From NCBI GenBank assembly GCA_008015235.1, contig SSFF01000008.1, positions 44,713 through 108,712 of the forward strand: a stretch of DNA of 64,000 bases, given 5' to 3'. Positions 30,404 through 39,391 of this stretch are shown here, piece by piece; position 1 is the stretch's first letter, and each line of letters begins with the position of its first letter. The translations under genes were made by a program, and so were the position numbers. The DNA is from Rhodoferax sp. (GTDB lineage: Bacteria; Pseudomonadota; Gammaproteobacteria; Burkholderiales; Burkholderiaceae_C). Under the pieces are notes generated by a model. The model did no database searches and was not told the DNA's origin. It was given only the letters and a program-made list of their open reading frames with translations.

Positions 30404-31651
30404 TCAACGGCTTCGTCCATTGCGCCGTGCGGCACCACTACCACCCGGGCCGCGCCTGGACTTGTCTTGCCGCTGGCGTGTCAAACTGTCGGAGCCAATG
30501 TAGCCCAGTGAAGTCCGCATCGGGTCCGGCTGGACATTGCCGTTTTTTGTGCCTCCGGAAGACTTTGCACGGCCACCGGAAGATTTCTTGAACTCGGATC
30601 GGCCCGGCCTGCCGGCCGAACGCTGATTGCCTGAGCCCGCATGTTGGACTGCTCCTGGCCCCACTTCGCGGCCCGAGTCTGCCACGCGGGTTAGGGCACG
30701 GATATCTCCCTCATCCAGTTCCATCCATGCACCGCGTTGCAAGCCACGCGGCAAGACCATAGCGCCATAACGGATACGGATCAAACGGCTCACTGCATGC
30801 CCCACCGACTCCAGCATGCGCCGAACCTCGCGGTTGCGCCCTTCCGCAATGACTACGCGGTACCAGCAGTTAGCACCCTCCCCGCCTCCGTCCTCAATGG
30901 ACTTGAACTGGGCCAAACCATCTTCCAATTGCACCCCGTCCAAAAGGCGCTGCTTCTCATCGGAAGAGAGTGCACCCAGACAACGGACAGCGTATTCGCG
31001 CTCGAGGCCAAAACGGGGATGCATCAGCTTGTTTGCCAATTCCCCCGATGTAGTGAACAGCAACAAACCCTCGGTATTCAAATCAAGGCGACCGACTGCT
31101 TGCCACTTCCCCTGGTAGACCTTGGGCAGGCGACGAAAAACGGTCGGCCGGTTTTGTGGGTCGTCATGGGTCACAACCTCGCCGACTGGCTTGTGGTAGG
31201 CCAACACCCGTGCCGGTGGCGGTGCAATACGCACTTTTATGGGTTTGCCATTGACCTTGATGCTGTCGCCAAACTGAATGCGTTGACCAATGTGGGCCGG
31301 CTCGTTGTTGACTGAAATCCGGCCTTCCAGGATCAACTGCTCCATTTCCAGTCGCGACCCCATACCCGCCTGCGCAAGCACCTTGTGCAATTTGGGCGTT
31401 TCGGCCTGCGGCGTGAGCACCCGTTTGGACGGAAGGTCCACAACTGCCCCGTCTTCGGCATCAAACTGGCCCGACAGTACATCTTGAAAAACCATTTTGA
31501 CTTCGGGAGGCAATGCAGCCTTCGCCAAAGGCTGGGGGTCGCGTGCGCCAAGAATGTCATTCAACGGAGCTGCGTCGGCACTGACTGCTTGCTTGGAGCC
31601 ATGCTCATGGGCATCGCCACCGGGTATTTCATTCATCATGTTTACTTTCAT
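30404..31651 (-). CDS. rluB: 23S rRNA pseudouridine synthase RluB
   Basis: Pseudouridine synthase of the RsuA group, predicted to modify U2605 of 23S rRNA. An S4-like RNA-binding domain ([30 protein letters not shown]) precedes the catalytic domain, with the nucleophilic aspartate in [13 protein letters not shown]. The extra N-terminus (~85 residues) and the C-terminal ~90 residues, rich in Gly, Ser, Arg and Lys, look disordered; such basic tails are common in RluB. Three ATGs (31651, 31639, 31636) are possible starts and all overlap the 3' end of scpB. The RluB-scpB neighbourhood is typical. Confidence 0.92.
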   Translation of the reverse strand: MKVNMMNEIPGGDAHEHGSKQAVSADAAPLNDILGARDPQPLAKAALPPEVKMVFQDVLSGQFDAEDGAVVDLPSKRVLTPQAETPKLHKVLAQAGMGSRLEMEQLILEGRISVNNEPAHIGQRIQFGDSIKVNGKPIKVRIAPPPARVLAYHKPVGEVVTHDDPQNRPTVFRRLPKVYQGKWQAVGRLDLNTEGLLLFTTSGELANKLMHPRFGLEREYAVRCLGALSSDEKQRLLDGVQLEDGLAQFKSIEDGGGEGANCWYRVVIAEGRNREVRRMLESVGHAVSRLIRIRYGAMVLPRGLQRGAWMELDEGDIRALTRVADSGREVGPGAVQHAGSGNQRSAGRPGRSEFKKSSGGRAKSSGGTKNGNVQPDPMRTSLGYIGSDSLTRQRQDKSRRGPGGSGAARRNGRSR

Positions 31652-32339
31652 TCAATGCGCCCGTGGCATCTTCTGTGGAATTTATTTCTTCCGAACGCAA
31701 GGCACCGCCAGCATCATCCAAAGGCATTACCAGCTGGCCATCCTCAGCCATACCCGCCACAGTAACAGGTTGATCTGCTTCTCCAACCAACAATTCACCC
31801 AATGCCTCCATGCCTTGTGTCGGCTGCGCAGGATGCTCCAGCAATGGGAGTGCATCCAGTGACGCCAAGCCAAGATCGTCGAGAAACTGCTTGGTCGTGG
31901 CGTACAAGGCCGGCCGACCCGGTGCATCCCGGTGCCCAATGACCTCCACCCAGCCGCGATCTTCCAGTTGTTTAATCAAAAGCGAACTGATCGTGACTCC
32001 GCGAATATCTTCCATGTCTCCACGCGTCACTGGCTGCCGGTAGGCAATGATGGCCAAGGTTTCGAGCGTAGCTCGGGTATAGCGCGGGGGTTTTTCCGGA
32101 TTCAGACGGTCAAGGTAGATCCTCATCTCGGGTCGACTCTGAAACCGCCAGCCCGAAGCAACACACACCAGCTCCACGCCTTTGTGCGTCCACTCCAGTT
32201 GTAACTCTTGTAGCAGCTCCTTGAGCGTATCGACCCCAATTTCATCGGCGAACAAGGTGCGCATCTCTCGCAGTTGCAAAGGCTGCTGTGCACAAATCAA
32301 AGCAGTTTCAAGGACCTGCTTGGCATCGAGCAAATTCAT
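31629..32339 (-). CDS. scpB: Segregation and condensation protein B
   Basis: Winged-helix partner of SMC and ScpA in the bacterial condensin. The 236-residue protein contains the family signature region [20 protein letters not shown] and the [18 protein letters not shown] wing. The C-terminal ~60 residues are acidic and poorly conserved. Its last 23 bases overlap rluB. scpA is not adjacent, unlike in Firmicutes; smc itself is at the left edge of this window. The ATG at 32339 gives the usual start ([15 protein letters not shown]). Confidence 0.95.
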   Translation of the reverse strand: MNLLDAKQVLETALICAQQPLQLREMRTLFADEIGVDTLKELLQELQLEWTHKGVELVCVASGWRFQSRPEMRIYLDRLNPEKPPRYTRATLETLAIIAYRQPVTRGDMEDIRGVTISSLLIKQLEDRGWVEVIGHRDAPGRPALYATTKQFLDDLGLASLDALPLLEHPAQPTQGMEALGELLVGEADQPVTVAGMAEDGQLVMPLDDAGGALRSEEINSTEDATGALNESKHDE

Positions 32340-32441
32340 AGATAGTTGTAGCGCCGCACAGAAAGTAATGGTCGGCCGAAATGGGGTACGTCAGAAGCAC
32401 ATACTCAGCGGCGCAACTGCGGCACCGCAAACCCTGGCAAT

Positions 32442-33473
32442 TCACCCAAGCTCAGGGATTGCCGATTCATTGTAGCGCAGGCCCAGCGCATGCAACTCCG
32501 CTTCAAAATCAGGGGGCGGCGGAGCCATGAACGTCAGAGGACGTTTCAGAGTCGGATGAATGAACGTCAGTTTGACAGCATGCAAGGCTTGCCTGCGAAT
32601 CACTTGCCCCGATACGCCACCGTACACGGCGTCTGCAACCAAGGGCATGCGCATGGAAGCCATGTGCACCCGAATCTGGTGGGTGCGCCCAGTGTAGAGC
32701 CGGCAGTGGACAAGCACGGCATCACCACATTGGTCCAGACACAAAAAATCAGTCTTTGCGGGTTTTCCTGCGTGCTGCCCGAGATCGACCACAGCCATGC
32801 GCAATCGGTTCGAGGGATCGCGCCCTATGGGACGCTCTACCGTTTTCGTGGCTTTGCCATACGACCAGGAGCCCTTCGCGATGGCCAAGTATTGGCGCCC
32901 CACCTCCCGGTTTGCAATAGCCACCACCAGGGCATCCATCACACTGCGGCTCTTGGCCACCACCATCAGTCCACTGGTGTCCTTGTCCAGCCGGTGAACG
33001 ATACCGGCGCGGGGAACCTCGGAAAAACAGGTGGCATACGCCAGAAGACCGTTGAGCAAGGTACCAGTCCAGTTGCCGGGTGCCGGGTGTACGACCAAAC
33101 CGGCAGGTTTGTGAATAACAAGCAGGTCAGCATCTTCGTAGACCACGTTCAGTGGCATGGCCTCGGGCAAAAAAGCCTTGCTCTGCTCGGTTGCTCGCAA
33201 TTCAATGTGCACCGTATCCCCGATGCGAAGCTTTGTTGCAGGCTTGTCGATCGGACGGGCATTGACATTCACAGCCCCCGCAGCAATCAACTGCTGCAGA
33301 TAGCTGCGTGAGAACCCTTGAATTGACAGTGCCAGAACCTTGTCCAGACGCTGTCCATGGCCGATTTCACCCACCAGGATTTGACGGCAATCAATATCAT
33401 CCAGACCCAATTCGGCATCGGCCGGATCTGACTCCAGGGGGGGCGTCGATATAATGAAATCAGTATCTTTCAA
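32442..33473 (-). CDS. rluD: 23S rRNA pseudouridine synthase RluD
   Basis: RluD makes pseudouridines at 1911, 1915 and 1917 in helix 69 of 23S rRNA. An S4 domain (GQRLDKVLALSIQGFSRSYLQQLIAAGAVNVN) is followed by the catalytic HRLDKDTSGLMVVAK motif with the essential aspartate. The ORF opens with TTG at 33473, which is 14 bases from bamD and has no ribosome binding site; a GTG at 33374 would remove 33 poorly conserved residues and leave room for the TATAAT promoter of bamD, so the start is uncertain. rluD diverging from bamD is conserved in proteobacteria. Confidence 0.94.
   Translation of the reverse strand: MKDTDFIISTPPLESDPADAELGLDDIDCRQILVGEIGHGQRLDKVLALSIQGFSRSYLQQLIAAGAVNVNARPIDKPATKLRIGDTVHIELRATEQSKAFLPEAMPLNVVYEDADLLVIHKPAGLVVHPAPGNWTGTLLNGLLAYATCFSEVPRAGIVHRLDKDTSGLMVVAKSRSVMDALVVAIANREVGRQYLAIAKGSWSYGKATKTVERPIGRDPSNRLRMAVVDLGQHAGKPAKTDFLCLDQCGDAVLVHCRLYTGRTHQIRVHMASMRMPLVADAVYGGVSGQVIRRQALHAVKLTFIHPTLKRPLTFMAPPPPDFEAELHALGLRYNESAIPELG
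33428..33455 (+). promoter_or_regulatory. Predicted sigma-70 promoter of bamD
   Basis: CTGACT, 16 bases, then a perfect TATAAT (33450-33455). Transcription would start near 33462, giving a ~26-base leader that contains AAGGA before the bamD ATG. The promoter lies inside the annotated 5' end of the divergent rluD, or in the gap if rluD starts further in. Confidence 0.6.
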
Positions 33474-33487
33474 GGAAAACTTTCACA

Positions 33488-34294
33488 ATGCAGCGTGCCA
33501 AATTATCGATTGTCTTTGCGTCCCTGCTGGCACTTGCAATGGCGACCCTTGGCGGATGCTCGTCCCAGCCAGTGGACAAGACAGCCGGAATGAGTCCGGC
33601 CACGCTGTATTCCGAAGCCAAGGATGAAATGGCCAACGGTCAGTGGGAAAAGGCCATTCCGCTGCTGGAGAAGCTGGAAGCCCGCGCCGCAGGCACCCCC
33701 TTGGCGCAACAGGCCCAGGTAGACAAGGCCTATGCCCACTACAAGGCCCAGGAACCGGCCCAGGCACTGGCCACGCTGGAGCGTTTCATGCGCCTGCACC
33801 CAGCCAGCCCGGCCATGGACTACGCTCTGTACCTCAAAGCCATCATCAACTTCAATGACGACTTGGGTATGTTTTCGGGACTGACCCGACAGGACTTGTC
33901 AGAGCGCGATCAGAAAGCTGCCAAGGAGTCTTTCGAGGCATTCAAGGAATTGGCCACACGCTTCCCAGACTCGAAGTACGCCCCCGATGCCCGCCAGCGC
34001 ATGGCCTACATCGTGAACTCGCTGGCCCAGTACGAGGTGCACGTGGCGCGGTACTACTACAAGCGTGGCGCCTACCTGGCCGCAGTGAACCGCGCCCAGG
34101 CCACGGTTGCGGAGTACCGTGATGTGCCAGCCTTGGAAGAGGCTCTGTTCATCATCTACAAAAGCTACGATGCCTTGGGTTTGACCCAGTTGCGTGATGA
34201 CGCCCTGCGCGTGCTGGAAAAGAACTATCCCCAGTCAGAGTTCCTGATCAAAGGCGAACGCACCAAGAATGATCCGTGGTGGAAAGTGTGGTGA
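33488..34294 (+). CDS. bamD: Outer-membrane assembly lipoprotein BamD
   Basis: Essential lipoprotein of the BAM complex (formerly ComL/YfiO) that contacts BamA and incoming barrel proteins. The signal peptide ends MATLGGCSS with the acylated cysteine near residue 24. The 268 residues contain five TPR-like helical pairs (for example SEAKDEMANGQWEKAIPLLEKLEAR and HYKAQEPAQALATLERFMRLHP). YAPDARQRMAYIVNSLAQYEVHVARYYYKRGAYLAAVNRA is highly typical of BamD. It has its own promoter upstream. It ends 7 bases from the convergent DUF465 gene. Confidence 0.96.
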   Translation: MQRAKLSIVFASLLALAMATLGGCSSQPVDKTAGMSPATLYSEAKDEMANGQWEKAIPLLEKLEARAAGTPLAQQAQVDKAYAHYKAQEPAQALATLERFMRLHPASPAMDYALYLKAIINFNDDLGMFSGLTRQDLSERDQKAAKESFEAFKELATRFPDSKYAPDARQRMAYIVNSLAQYEVHVARYYYKRGAYLAAVNRAQATVAEYRDVPALEEALFIIYKSYDALGLTQLRDDALRVLEKNYPQSEFLIKGERTKNDPWWKVW

Positions 34295-34301
34295 CCCAAA
34301 G

Positions 34302-34514
34302 CTAGGCTCGGTCATCGGGAATCAGCGTGCTCTCCAGCCTGGCGATCTTGTCGCGCAGGGCCAAACGCTTTTTCTTGAGTCTACGCAAGGCCAGTTCATT
34401 GAGTGGGGATGCTTGCGAAGCAGCATCAATCATCGCATTGAGGTCACCATGCTCGACGCGCAATGCAATCAGTTCCCGTGCGGGAGAGTCCAAGTCCGGA
34501 TCAATCGTAAACAA
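34302..34514 (-). CDS. YdcH/DUF465 small coiled-coil protein
   Basis: Short cytoplasmic protein of up to 70 residues with no signal peptide. The C-terminal LRRLKKKRLALRDKIARLES stretch is the Lys/Arg helix that marks DUF465/YdcH proteins. The function of the family is unknown. The ORF begins with TTG at 34514 and a weak GGGA lies upstream, so the start is uncertain. It is convergent with bamD and divergent from the phosphatase gene. Confidence 0.75.
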   Translation of the reverse strand: MFTIDPDLDSPARELIALRVEHGDLNAMIDAASQASPLNELALRRLKKKRLALRDKIARLESTLIPDDRA

Positions 34515-34608
34515 ACGTCAATTCCCACAAAATGAGGCCAAGGGCAGGCTGTAGATGGTCTGATAATACGCGTAACATTTGATCCCTACCAGCAGGCACA
34601 TATCCAGC

Positions 34609-35367
34609 ATGGCTACAGGTTACCGTCTCACCGCATCGACCGGCATACACAAGGGCGACCGCGAATACCAGCAAGACCAGGTTGCCCTGCTCAAGCATGC
34701 GCGGGCCAATGGCTGCATTCTCGGCATCGTGGCCGATGGCATGGGCGGACGCAGCGGCGGGCGCAAGGCCTCAGACCAGGTCATGATGACCGCCAAGCAG
34801 CTGTTCGAGCGCTACGACCCGCAGACAGACGACGCGGGCTCCATGCTCCAGCAGATCGTTGACGAAGCGCACATCGTTATCAAACTGACTGCCATCTCAG
34901 CGGAGGAAGAGCCGCACAGCACCATGGCGGCGTTTCTGATCAACCCGGCCGGAGACTGCCACTGGGCCCACACCGGGGATTCGCGGATTTACCATTTCTT
35001 CGGCAACCGCTTCGTCAAGCGCACCATGGACCACTCCTACGTGCAAACACTGGTCAACAAGGGCGAGTTGACCGAAGAACAGGCGCAGTCGCACCCCAAG
35101 TCCAACATCTTGATGGGCTGCCTGGGCACGGACACTGACCCACCGGTGGACCAGCACCTGATTCCAAAATTGCGGCCTGGGGATGTTCTGATGGCCTGCA
35201 GCGACGGTGTCTGGCACTACTTCACCACCGAAGAGCTGGGCTCCATCTTGTCGTCCCTGTCGGCCCGGGAAGCCACCGAATTCCTGATCGAGAAGGCACG
35301 CTCCCGCGCACGCGGGGGCGGCGATAACCTCTCACTGGTAATCGTCAAGCTCGAAAATCTGGACTGA
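34609..35367 (+). CDS. PP2C-family Ser/Thr protein phosphatase
   Basis: Metal-dependent phosphatase of 252 residues. Motifs in order are the GDREYQQDQ arginine/aspartate region, VADGMGGRSGG (metal-binding Asp), AHTGDSRIY, MACSDGVW and GGDNLSLVIV. All metal-ligand aspartates appear present, so it should be active. The track ORF adds 10 residues; the ATG at 34609 opens MATGYRLTASTGIHKGDRE, as family members do. It is soluble. Bacterial PP2C enzymes reverse the action of Hanks-type kinases; the only such kinase in this window is at 50-52 kb, so a functional pairing is possible but unproven. Confidence 0.9.
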   Translation: MATGYRLTASTGIHKGDREYQQDQVALLKHARANGCILGIVADGMGGRSGGRKASDQVMMTAKQLFERYDPQTDDAGSMLQQIVDEAHIVIKLTAISAEEEPHSTMAAFLINPAGDCHWAHTGDSRIYHFFGNRFVKRTMDHSYVQTLVNKGELTEEQAQSHPKSNILMGCLGTDTDPPVDQHLIPKLRPGDVLMACSDGVWHYFTTEELGSILSSLSAREATEFLIEKARSRARGGGDNLSLVIVKLENLD

Positions 35368-35385
35368 GCGCCTTGGCTGGCGCCT

Positions 35386-36486
35386 TCAGGCCAGCGTGGT
35401 ATCTACCAATCGATGTTCCAGCGCCAGAAATTCCTTGGACTGCATTTCGCGCAAGCGTGACACCGTGCGTGGGAATTCGTGCGACATCGGGCCCTCGGTA
35501 TAAAGCCCTTCGGGCTCGACAGCAGCCGACATTACCAGCTTGACCCGGCGGTCGTACAACACGTCCACCAACCAGGTAAATCGGCGTGCCTCTGAGGCCA
35601 TGCGCACCGGCATGTGTGGCACACCGCTGAGAAACACGGTATGGAAACGGGAGGCAATTTCCAGGTAGTCGTTCTGGGAGCGAGGACCTCCACAGAGGGT
35701 CTTGAAATCAAACCAGACCAAGCCTCCGGCGCGACGCAGGGCGCGAATCTGACGTGCCTCGATGTGCAGGATGGGATCTTCGTCATGGGTTTCGGCAATC
35801 GCATCAAACGAGGCCTTGAGCGCGGCATCGGCCTCCGCACCCAAAGGTGTGTGGTAGAGCTTGACCTGCTCCATGGTGCGTCGGCGGTAGTCGGTGCCGT
35901 TGTCCACATTGATGACTTCCAGCTTCTCATTGAGCAGATCAATGGCAGGCAGGATGCGATCACGGTGCAGACCATCCGGGTACAGGCCATCGGGCTGGAA
36001 GTTGGAGGTGGTGACAAAGCCCACGCCATTAGCAAACAAGGCTGCCAACAGCCGGTGCAGGATCATCGCGTCGGTGATGTCCGCCACGTGGAATTCGTCG
36101 AAGCAGATGAGCTTGAAGCGCTTGGCCATGCGCTGGGCCAACACATCGAGTGGGTTTTGCGTGCCCTGCAGCTCCACCATCTGCCGGTGCACCTCGCGCA
36201 TGAACTCGTGGAAATGCAGCCGGGTCTTGCGCTTGAGAGGAACCGCGTTGAAAAAGCAGTCCATCAGGAAGCTCTTGCCGCGCCCCACCCCGCCGTACAT
36301 GTAGACCCCCCGGGGAATCTCCGGGCGGTTGATGAGCTTCTTGAGCGCATTGGAACGCTGTGCCTTGTAGTGTCCCCACTCCTCGGCACAGCGGTCCAGG
36401 GCCCGCACCGCGGCCAGTTGGGCCGGGTCGGATTGGAACCCGCGTTGCACGAGCTCGGCCTCATAAATTTGCGATACCGTCGCCAT
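35386..36486 (-). CDS. zapE: Cell-division ATPase ZapE (AFG1-like)
   Basis: AFG1/LACE1-family P-loop ATPase of 366 residues, in E. coli associated with the FtsZ ring and cell division under stress. Walker A is GGVGRGKSF (residues 65-73), Walker B is LICFDEFHVADITD and the sensor region is VTTSNFQPDGLYPDGLHRDR. The leader upstream of the ATG is entirely a dispersed repeat, leaving no clear ribosome binding site. It is convergent with the phosphatase gene, 18 bases apart. lpdA lies upstream on the same strand. Confidence 0.94.
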   Translation of the reverse strand: MATVSQIYEAELVQRGFQSDPAQLAAVRALDRCAEEWGHYKAQRSNALKKLINRPEIPRGVYMYGGVGRGKSFLMDCFFNAVPLKRKTRLHFHEFMREVHRQMVELQGTQNPLDVLAQRMAKRFKLICFDEFHVADITDAMILHRLLAALFANGVGFVTTSNFQPDGLYPDGLHRDRILPAIDLLNEKLEVINVDNGTDYRRRTMEQVKLYHTPLGAEADAALKASFDAIAETHDEDPILHIEARQIRALRRAGGLVWFDFKTLCGGPRSQNDYLEIASRFHTVFLSGVPHMPVRMASEARRFTWLVDVLYDRRVKLVMSAAVEPEGLYTEGPMSHEFPRTVSRLREMQSKEFLALEHRLVDTTLA

Positions 36487-36487
36487 A

Positions 36488-36557
36488 AATTCAGGTGCTA
36501 CTCTTTTTATAGCTGCTTACGCACTATTTATGCGGGACAGAGCCCGATTTGATACCC
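36488..36557 (-). repeat. Dispersed repeat copy between lpdA and zapE
   Basis: On the minus strand it reads TATCAAATCGGGCTCTGTCCCGC, then GTGCGTAAGCAGCTATAAAAAGAGTAGCA. It has the same order of blocks as the copies at 14.4 and 56.6 kb. It occupies the whole gap from the lpdA stop to the zapE ATG. Confidence 0.8.
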
Positions 36558-36559
36558 AA

Positions 36560-37987
36560 TCAGAAGTTCAGGGTACGCTTGTCCACGGCCAAAGCCGCTT
36601 CCTTGGTCGCTTCGCTCAAGGACGGGTGGGCATGGCAAATGCGTGCAATGTCTTCGGCACTGGCCTTGAACTCCATGGCCACTACGGCCTCCGAAATCAA
36701 CTCGCTGGCCATGGGACCGACAATGTGCACGCCCAGGATTTCGTCGGTCTTGGCATCGGCCAGGAACTTAACGAAACCGGTGGTATCCCCCAGCGCACGG
36801 GCACGGCCATTGGCCATGAACGGGAAGGAGCCCGCCTTGTAGGCCACGCCATCGGCCTTGAGCTGCTGTTCGGTGCGGCCCACCCAGGCAATCTCGGGGC
36901 TGGTGTAGATGACCCAGGGAATGGTGTTGAAGTTGACATGCCCGTGCTGGCCGGCAATGCGCTCGGCCACGGCCACGCCCTCTTCCTCGGCCTTGTGGGC
37001 CAGCATGGGGCCACGCACCACATCACCCACCGCCCAGACGTTGGGCAGGTTAGTCTTGCAGTCACCGTCCACCACAATCGCGCCACGCTCGTCGAGCTGC
37101 AAGCCCACAGCTTCCACGTTCAAGCCGTTGGTGTTGGGCACACGGCCGATCGATACGATGAGCTTGTCGACGTCCAGCGTCTGGGCTTCGCCCTTGGCAT
37201 TGGCGTAGGCAATGGAAACGCCCTTCTTGCCGGATTTGATTTCACCAACCTTGACACCGAGTTCGATCTTCAGGCCCTGCTTGGTGAAGGCCTTGTGGGC
37301 TTCCTTGGCCACTTGCTCGTCCACCGCACCCAGGAACGTGGGCAGACCTTCGAGGATGGTCACGTCGGCACCCAGGCGGCGCCAGACCGAGCCCATTTCC
37401 AGGCCGATCACGCCCGAGCCGATCAGGCCCAGCTTCTTGGGTACGGCGCCAATGCGCAGTGCCCCGTCGTTGGACAGGATGTTTTCCTCGTCGAACGGTG
37501 TACCGGGCAAGGCACGGGCGTTGGAGCCCGTGGCCACGATGATGTGCTTACCGGTCACGGTTTCTTCGGCAGCGCCGGCCACCTTAATCTCGTAACCGCC
37601 ATCCACCGCCTTCACGAATGAACCACGGCCATGGAAGAAGCTGACCTTGTTCTTCTTGAACAGGTAGAGGATGCCGTCGTTGTTCTGCTTCACAACGGTG
37701 TCCTTGCGCGCAACCATCTTGGCCACGTCCATCTTCACACCTGTGGCGGTGATGCCGTGCTCGGCAAAGTGCTTGTTTGCGTGCTCGAAATGCTCGGACG
37801 ACTGCAACAGCGCCTTGGACGGAATGCAGCCCACGTTGGTGCAGGTGCCTCCAGGGGCCGCGCCACCCTTGTCGTTTTTCCATTCGTCAATACACGCGGT
37901 GTTGAAACCCAGCTGCGCGGCACGGATCGCCGCGATATAGCCACCAGGGCCACCACCAATTACCACCACATCAAACTGCTTGCTCAT
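36560..37987 (-). CDS. lpdA: Dihydrolipoyl dehydrogenase (E3)
   Basis: FAD-dependent disulfide oxidoreductase that reoxidises the lipoyl arms of 2-oxoacid dehydrogenase complexes and passes electrons to NAD+. The FAD motif [11 protein letters not shown] is at residues 10-20, the redox pair C49/C54 is in [12 protein letters not shown], the NAD motif is [10 protein letters not shown] and the C-terminal catalytic base is in CHAHPSLSE. Length 475 equals the family norm. It follows odhB after a 93-base gap containing a strong hairpin, so this E3 most likely serves 2-oxoglutarate dehydrogenase. Confidence 0.96.
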   Translation of the reverse strand: MSKQFDVVVIGGGPGGYIAAIRAAQLGFNTACIDEWKNDKGGAAPGGTCTNVGCIPSKALLQSSEHFEHANKHFAEHGITATGVKMDVAKMVARKDTVVKQNNDGILYLFKKNKVSFFHGRGSFVKAVDGGYEIKVAGAAEETVTGKHIIVATGSNARALPGTPFDEENILSNDGALRIGAVPKKLGLIGSGVIGLEMGSVWRRLGADVTILEGLPTFLGAVDEQVAKEAHKAFTKQGLKIELGVKVGEIKSGKKGVSIAYANAKGEAQTLDVDKLIVSIGRVPNTNGLNVEAVGLQLDERGAIVVDGDCKTNLPNVWAVGDVVRGPMLAHKAEEEGVAVAERIAGQHGHVNFNTIPWVIYTSPEIAWVGRTEQQLKADGVAYKAGSFPFMANGRARALGDTTGFVKFLADAKTDEILGVHIVGPMASELISEAVVAMEFKASAEDIARICHAHPSLSEATKEAALAVDKRTLNF

Positions 37988-38007
37988 AAATTAATCCTGT
38001 CGGTATG

Positions 38008-38064
38008 GGAACAACAAACCCACCGAAGGCGCGTTCACACCAGTGAATGCACGGTCGGTGGGTT
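38008..38064 (-). terminator. Strong hairpin with U-rich tail between odhB and lpdA
   Basis: Perfect 10-base arms AACCCACCGA / TCGGTGGGTT (38017-38026 and 38055-38064) enclose a second nearly complementary pair (GTGCATTCAC / GTGAACGCGC) around a TGGT loop. On the minus strand the stem runs straight into TTTGTTGTT, the pattern of a Rho-independent terminator. Because lpdA lies downstream on the same strand, it would act as a partial terminator or attenuator inside the operon. Confidence 0.65.
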
Positions 38065-38080
38065 GCTTGGGTCTTTCTGA

Positions 38081-39349
38081 TCAGATATCGAACAGTAGAC
38101 GGGCTGGGTCTTCCAGCGCTTCCTTCATGGCCACCAGGCCCAGCACGGCTTCGCGGCCGTCAATGATGCGGTGGTCGTAGGACATGGCAAAGTAGTTCAT
38201 GGGGCGCACCACCACCTGGCCGTTTTCTACCATGGCGCGGTCCTTGGTGGCATGCACGCCCAGGATGGCCGACTGCGGCGGGTTGATGATGGGGGTGGAC
38301 ATCATGGAGCCGAAGGTTCCGCCATTGGAGATGGAGAAGGTACCGCCGGTCATGTCTTCAATGCCCAGCTTGCCATCCTTGGCCTTCTGGCCAAATTCGG
38401 CGATCTTCTTCTCGATCTCGGCAAAGCTCATCTGGTCGGCGTTGCGCAAAATCGGCACCACCAAGCCACGGGGCGAACCCACGGCGATACCGATGTCGAA
38501 GTAGCCGTGGTAGACGATGTCGGTACCGTCCACCGAAGCGTTCAGAACCGGGAATTTTTTCAGGGCATGCACCGCTGCCTTGACGAAGAAGCTCATGAAG
38601 CCAAGCTTGACGCCGTGTTCCTTTTCGAAACGTTCCTGCATGCGCTTGCGCATCTCCATGACCGGAGCCATGTTGATTTCGTTGAAGGTGGTCAGGATGG
38701 CATTGGTGCTTTGCGACTGCAGCAGACGCTCGGCCACGCGGGCACGCAGACGACTCATGGGCACGCGCTGCTCAGGACGATCACCCAAGTGCAGATTGGC
38801 CGGTGCAGCCACTTGGGGCAATGCAGTGGTCGGAACGCCGGTGGGAATTGCAGGAGCAGCTACCGCCTTGGGCGCAGCAGGTGCTGCAGCTGCCGCCAAG
38901 ACATCGCCCTTGGTAATGCGACCGTCCTTGCCGGTACCGGCAACATTGGCCGCGGACATGCCATTGTCGGCCAGCAACTTGGCCGCAGCGGGCATGGCCA
39001 CGCCGGCCTTGGAGTTGGAAGCCGCCGCAGCGGCCACCGGGGCGGCAGCTGTGGGAGCGGCAGCGCTGGCAGCGGCGGCGGGTGCCGCAGCGGATGCACC
39101 GGCCTTGCCTTCGGTGTCAATGCGTGCGATCAACTGACCGGCCACCACGGTACCACCGTCAGCAACTACGATTTCGGCCAGCACACCACCCGCGGGGGCC
39201 GGCACTTCGAGCACGACCTTGTCGGTTTCGATTTCGATCAGAGTTTCGTCGATGGAGACAGCTTCACCGACTTTCTTCTTCCATTGCAACATGGTGGCTT
39301 CGGCCACGGATTCCGACAGTTGCGGAACATTTACTTCTACGATTGCCAT
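38081..39349 (-). CDS. odhB: 2-oxoglutarate dehydrogenase E2, dihydrolipoyl succinyltransferase
   Basis: Core of the 2-oxoglutarate dehydrogenase complex of the TCA cycle. One lipoyl domain (lipoylated K44 in [10 protein letters not shown]) is followed by an Ala/Pro-rich hinge, a peripheral-subunit-binding domain ([28 protein letters not shown]), a second linker and the catalytic acyltransferase domain with [13 protein letters not shown]. Length is 422. It follows odhA by 42 bases. The SucB family gives the name sucB in E. coli nomenclature. The alanine linkers make the opposite strand look like a long false ORF. Confidence 0.97.
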   Translation of the reverse strand: MAIVEVNVPQLSESVAEATMLQWKKKVGEAVSIDETLIEIETDKVVLEVPAPAGGVLAEIVVADGGTVVAGQLIARIDTEGKAGASAAAPAAAASAAAPTAAAPVAAAAASNSKAGVAMPAAAKLLADNGMSAANVAGTGKDGRITKGDVLAAAAAPAAPKAVAAPAIPTGVPTTALPQVAAPANLHLGDRPEQRVPMSRLRARVAERLLQSQSTNAILTTFNEINMAPVMEMRKRMQERFEKEHGVKLGFMSFFVKAAVHALKKFPVLNASVDGTDIVYHGYFDIGIAVGSPRGLVVPILRNADQMSFAEIEKKIAEFGQKAKDGKLGIEDMTGGTFSISNGGTFGSMMSTPIINPPQSAILGVHATKDRAMVENGQVVVRPMNYFAMSYDHRIIDGREAVLGLVAMKEALEDPARLLFDI

Positions 39350-39391
39350 ATCAATTCTTTCCGTATGAGGTTCAACAGGTGTTCTTGGGTT

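Noticed and set aside
32351-32414. Inverted repeat GCGCCGC/GCGGCGC between scpB and rluD
   Set aside because: Only 7 bases, separated by 50, in GC-rich DNA and without a T-run; likely to occur by chance.
35366-35400. GCTGGC/GCCAGC hairpin between the PP2C gene and zapE as a two-way terminator
   Set aside because: The stem is short and no T-run follows on either strand; it partly overlaps the zapE stop.
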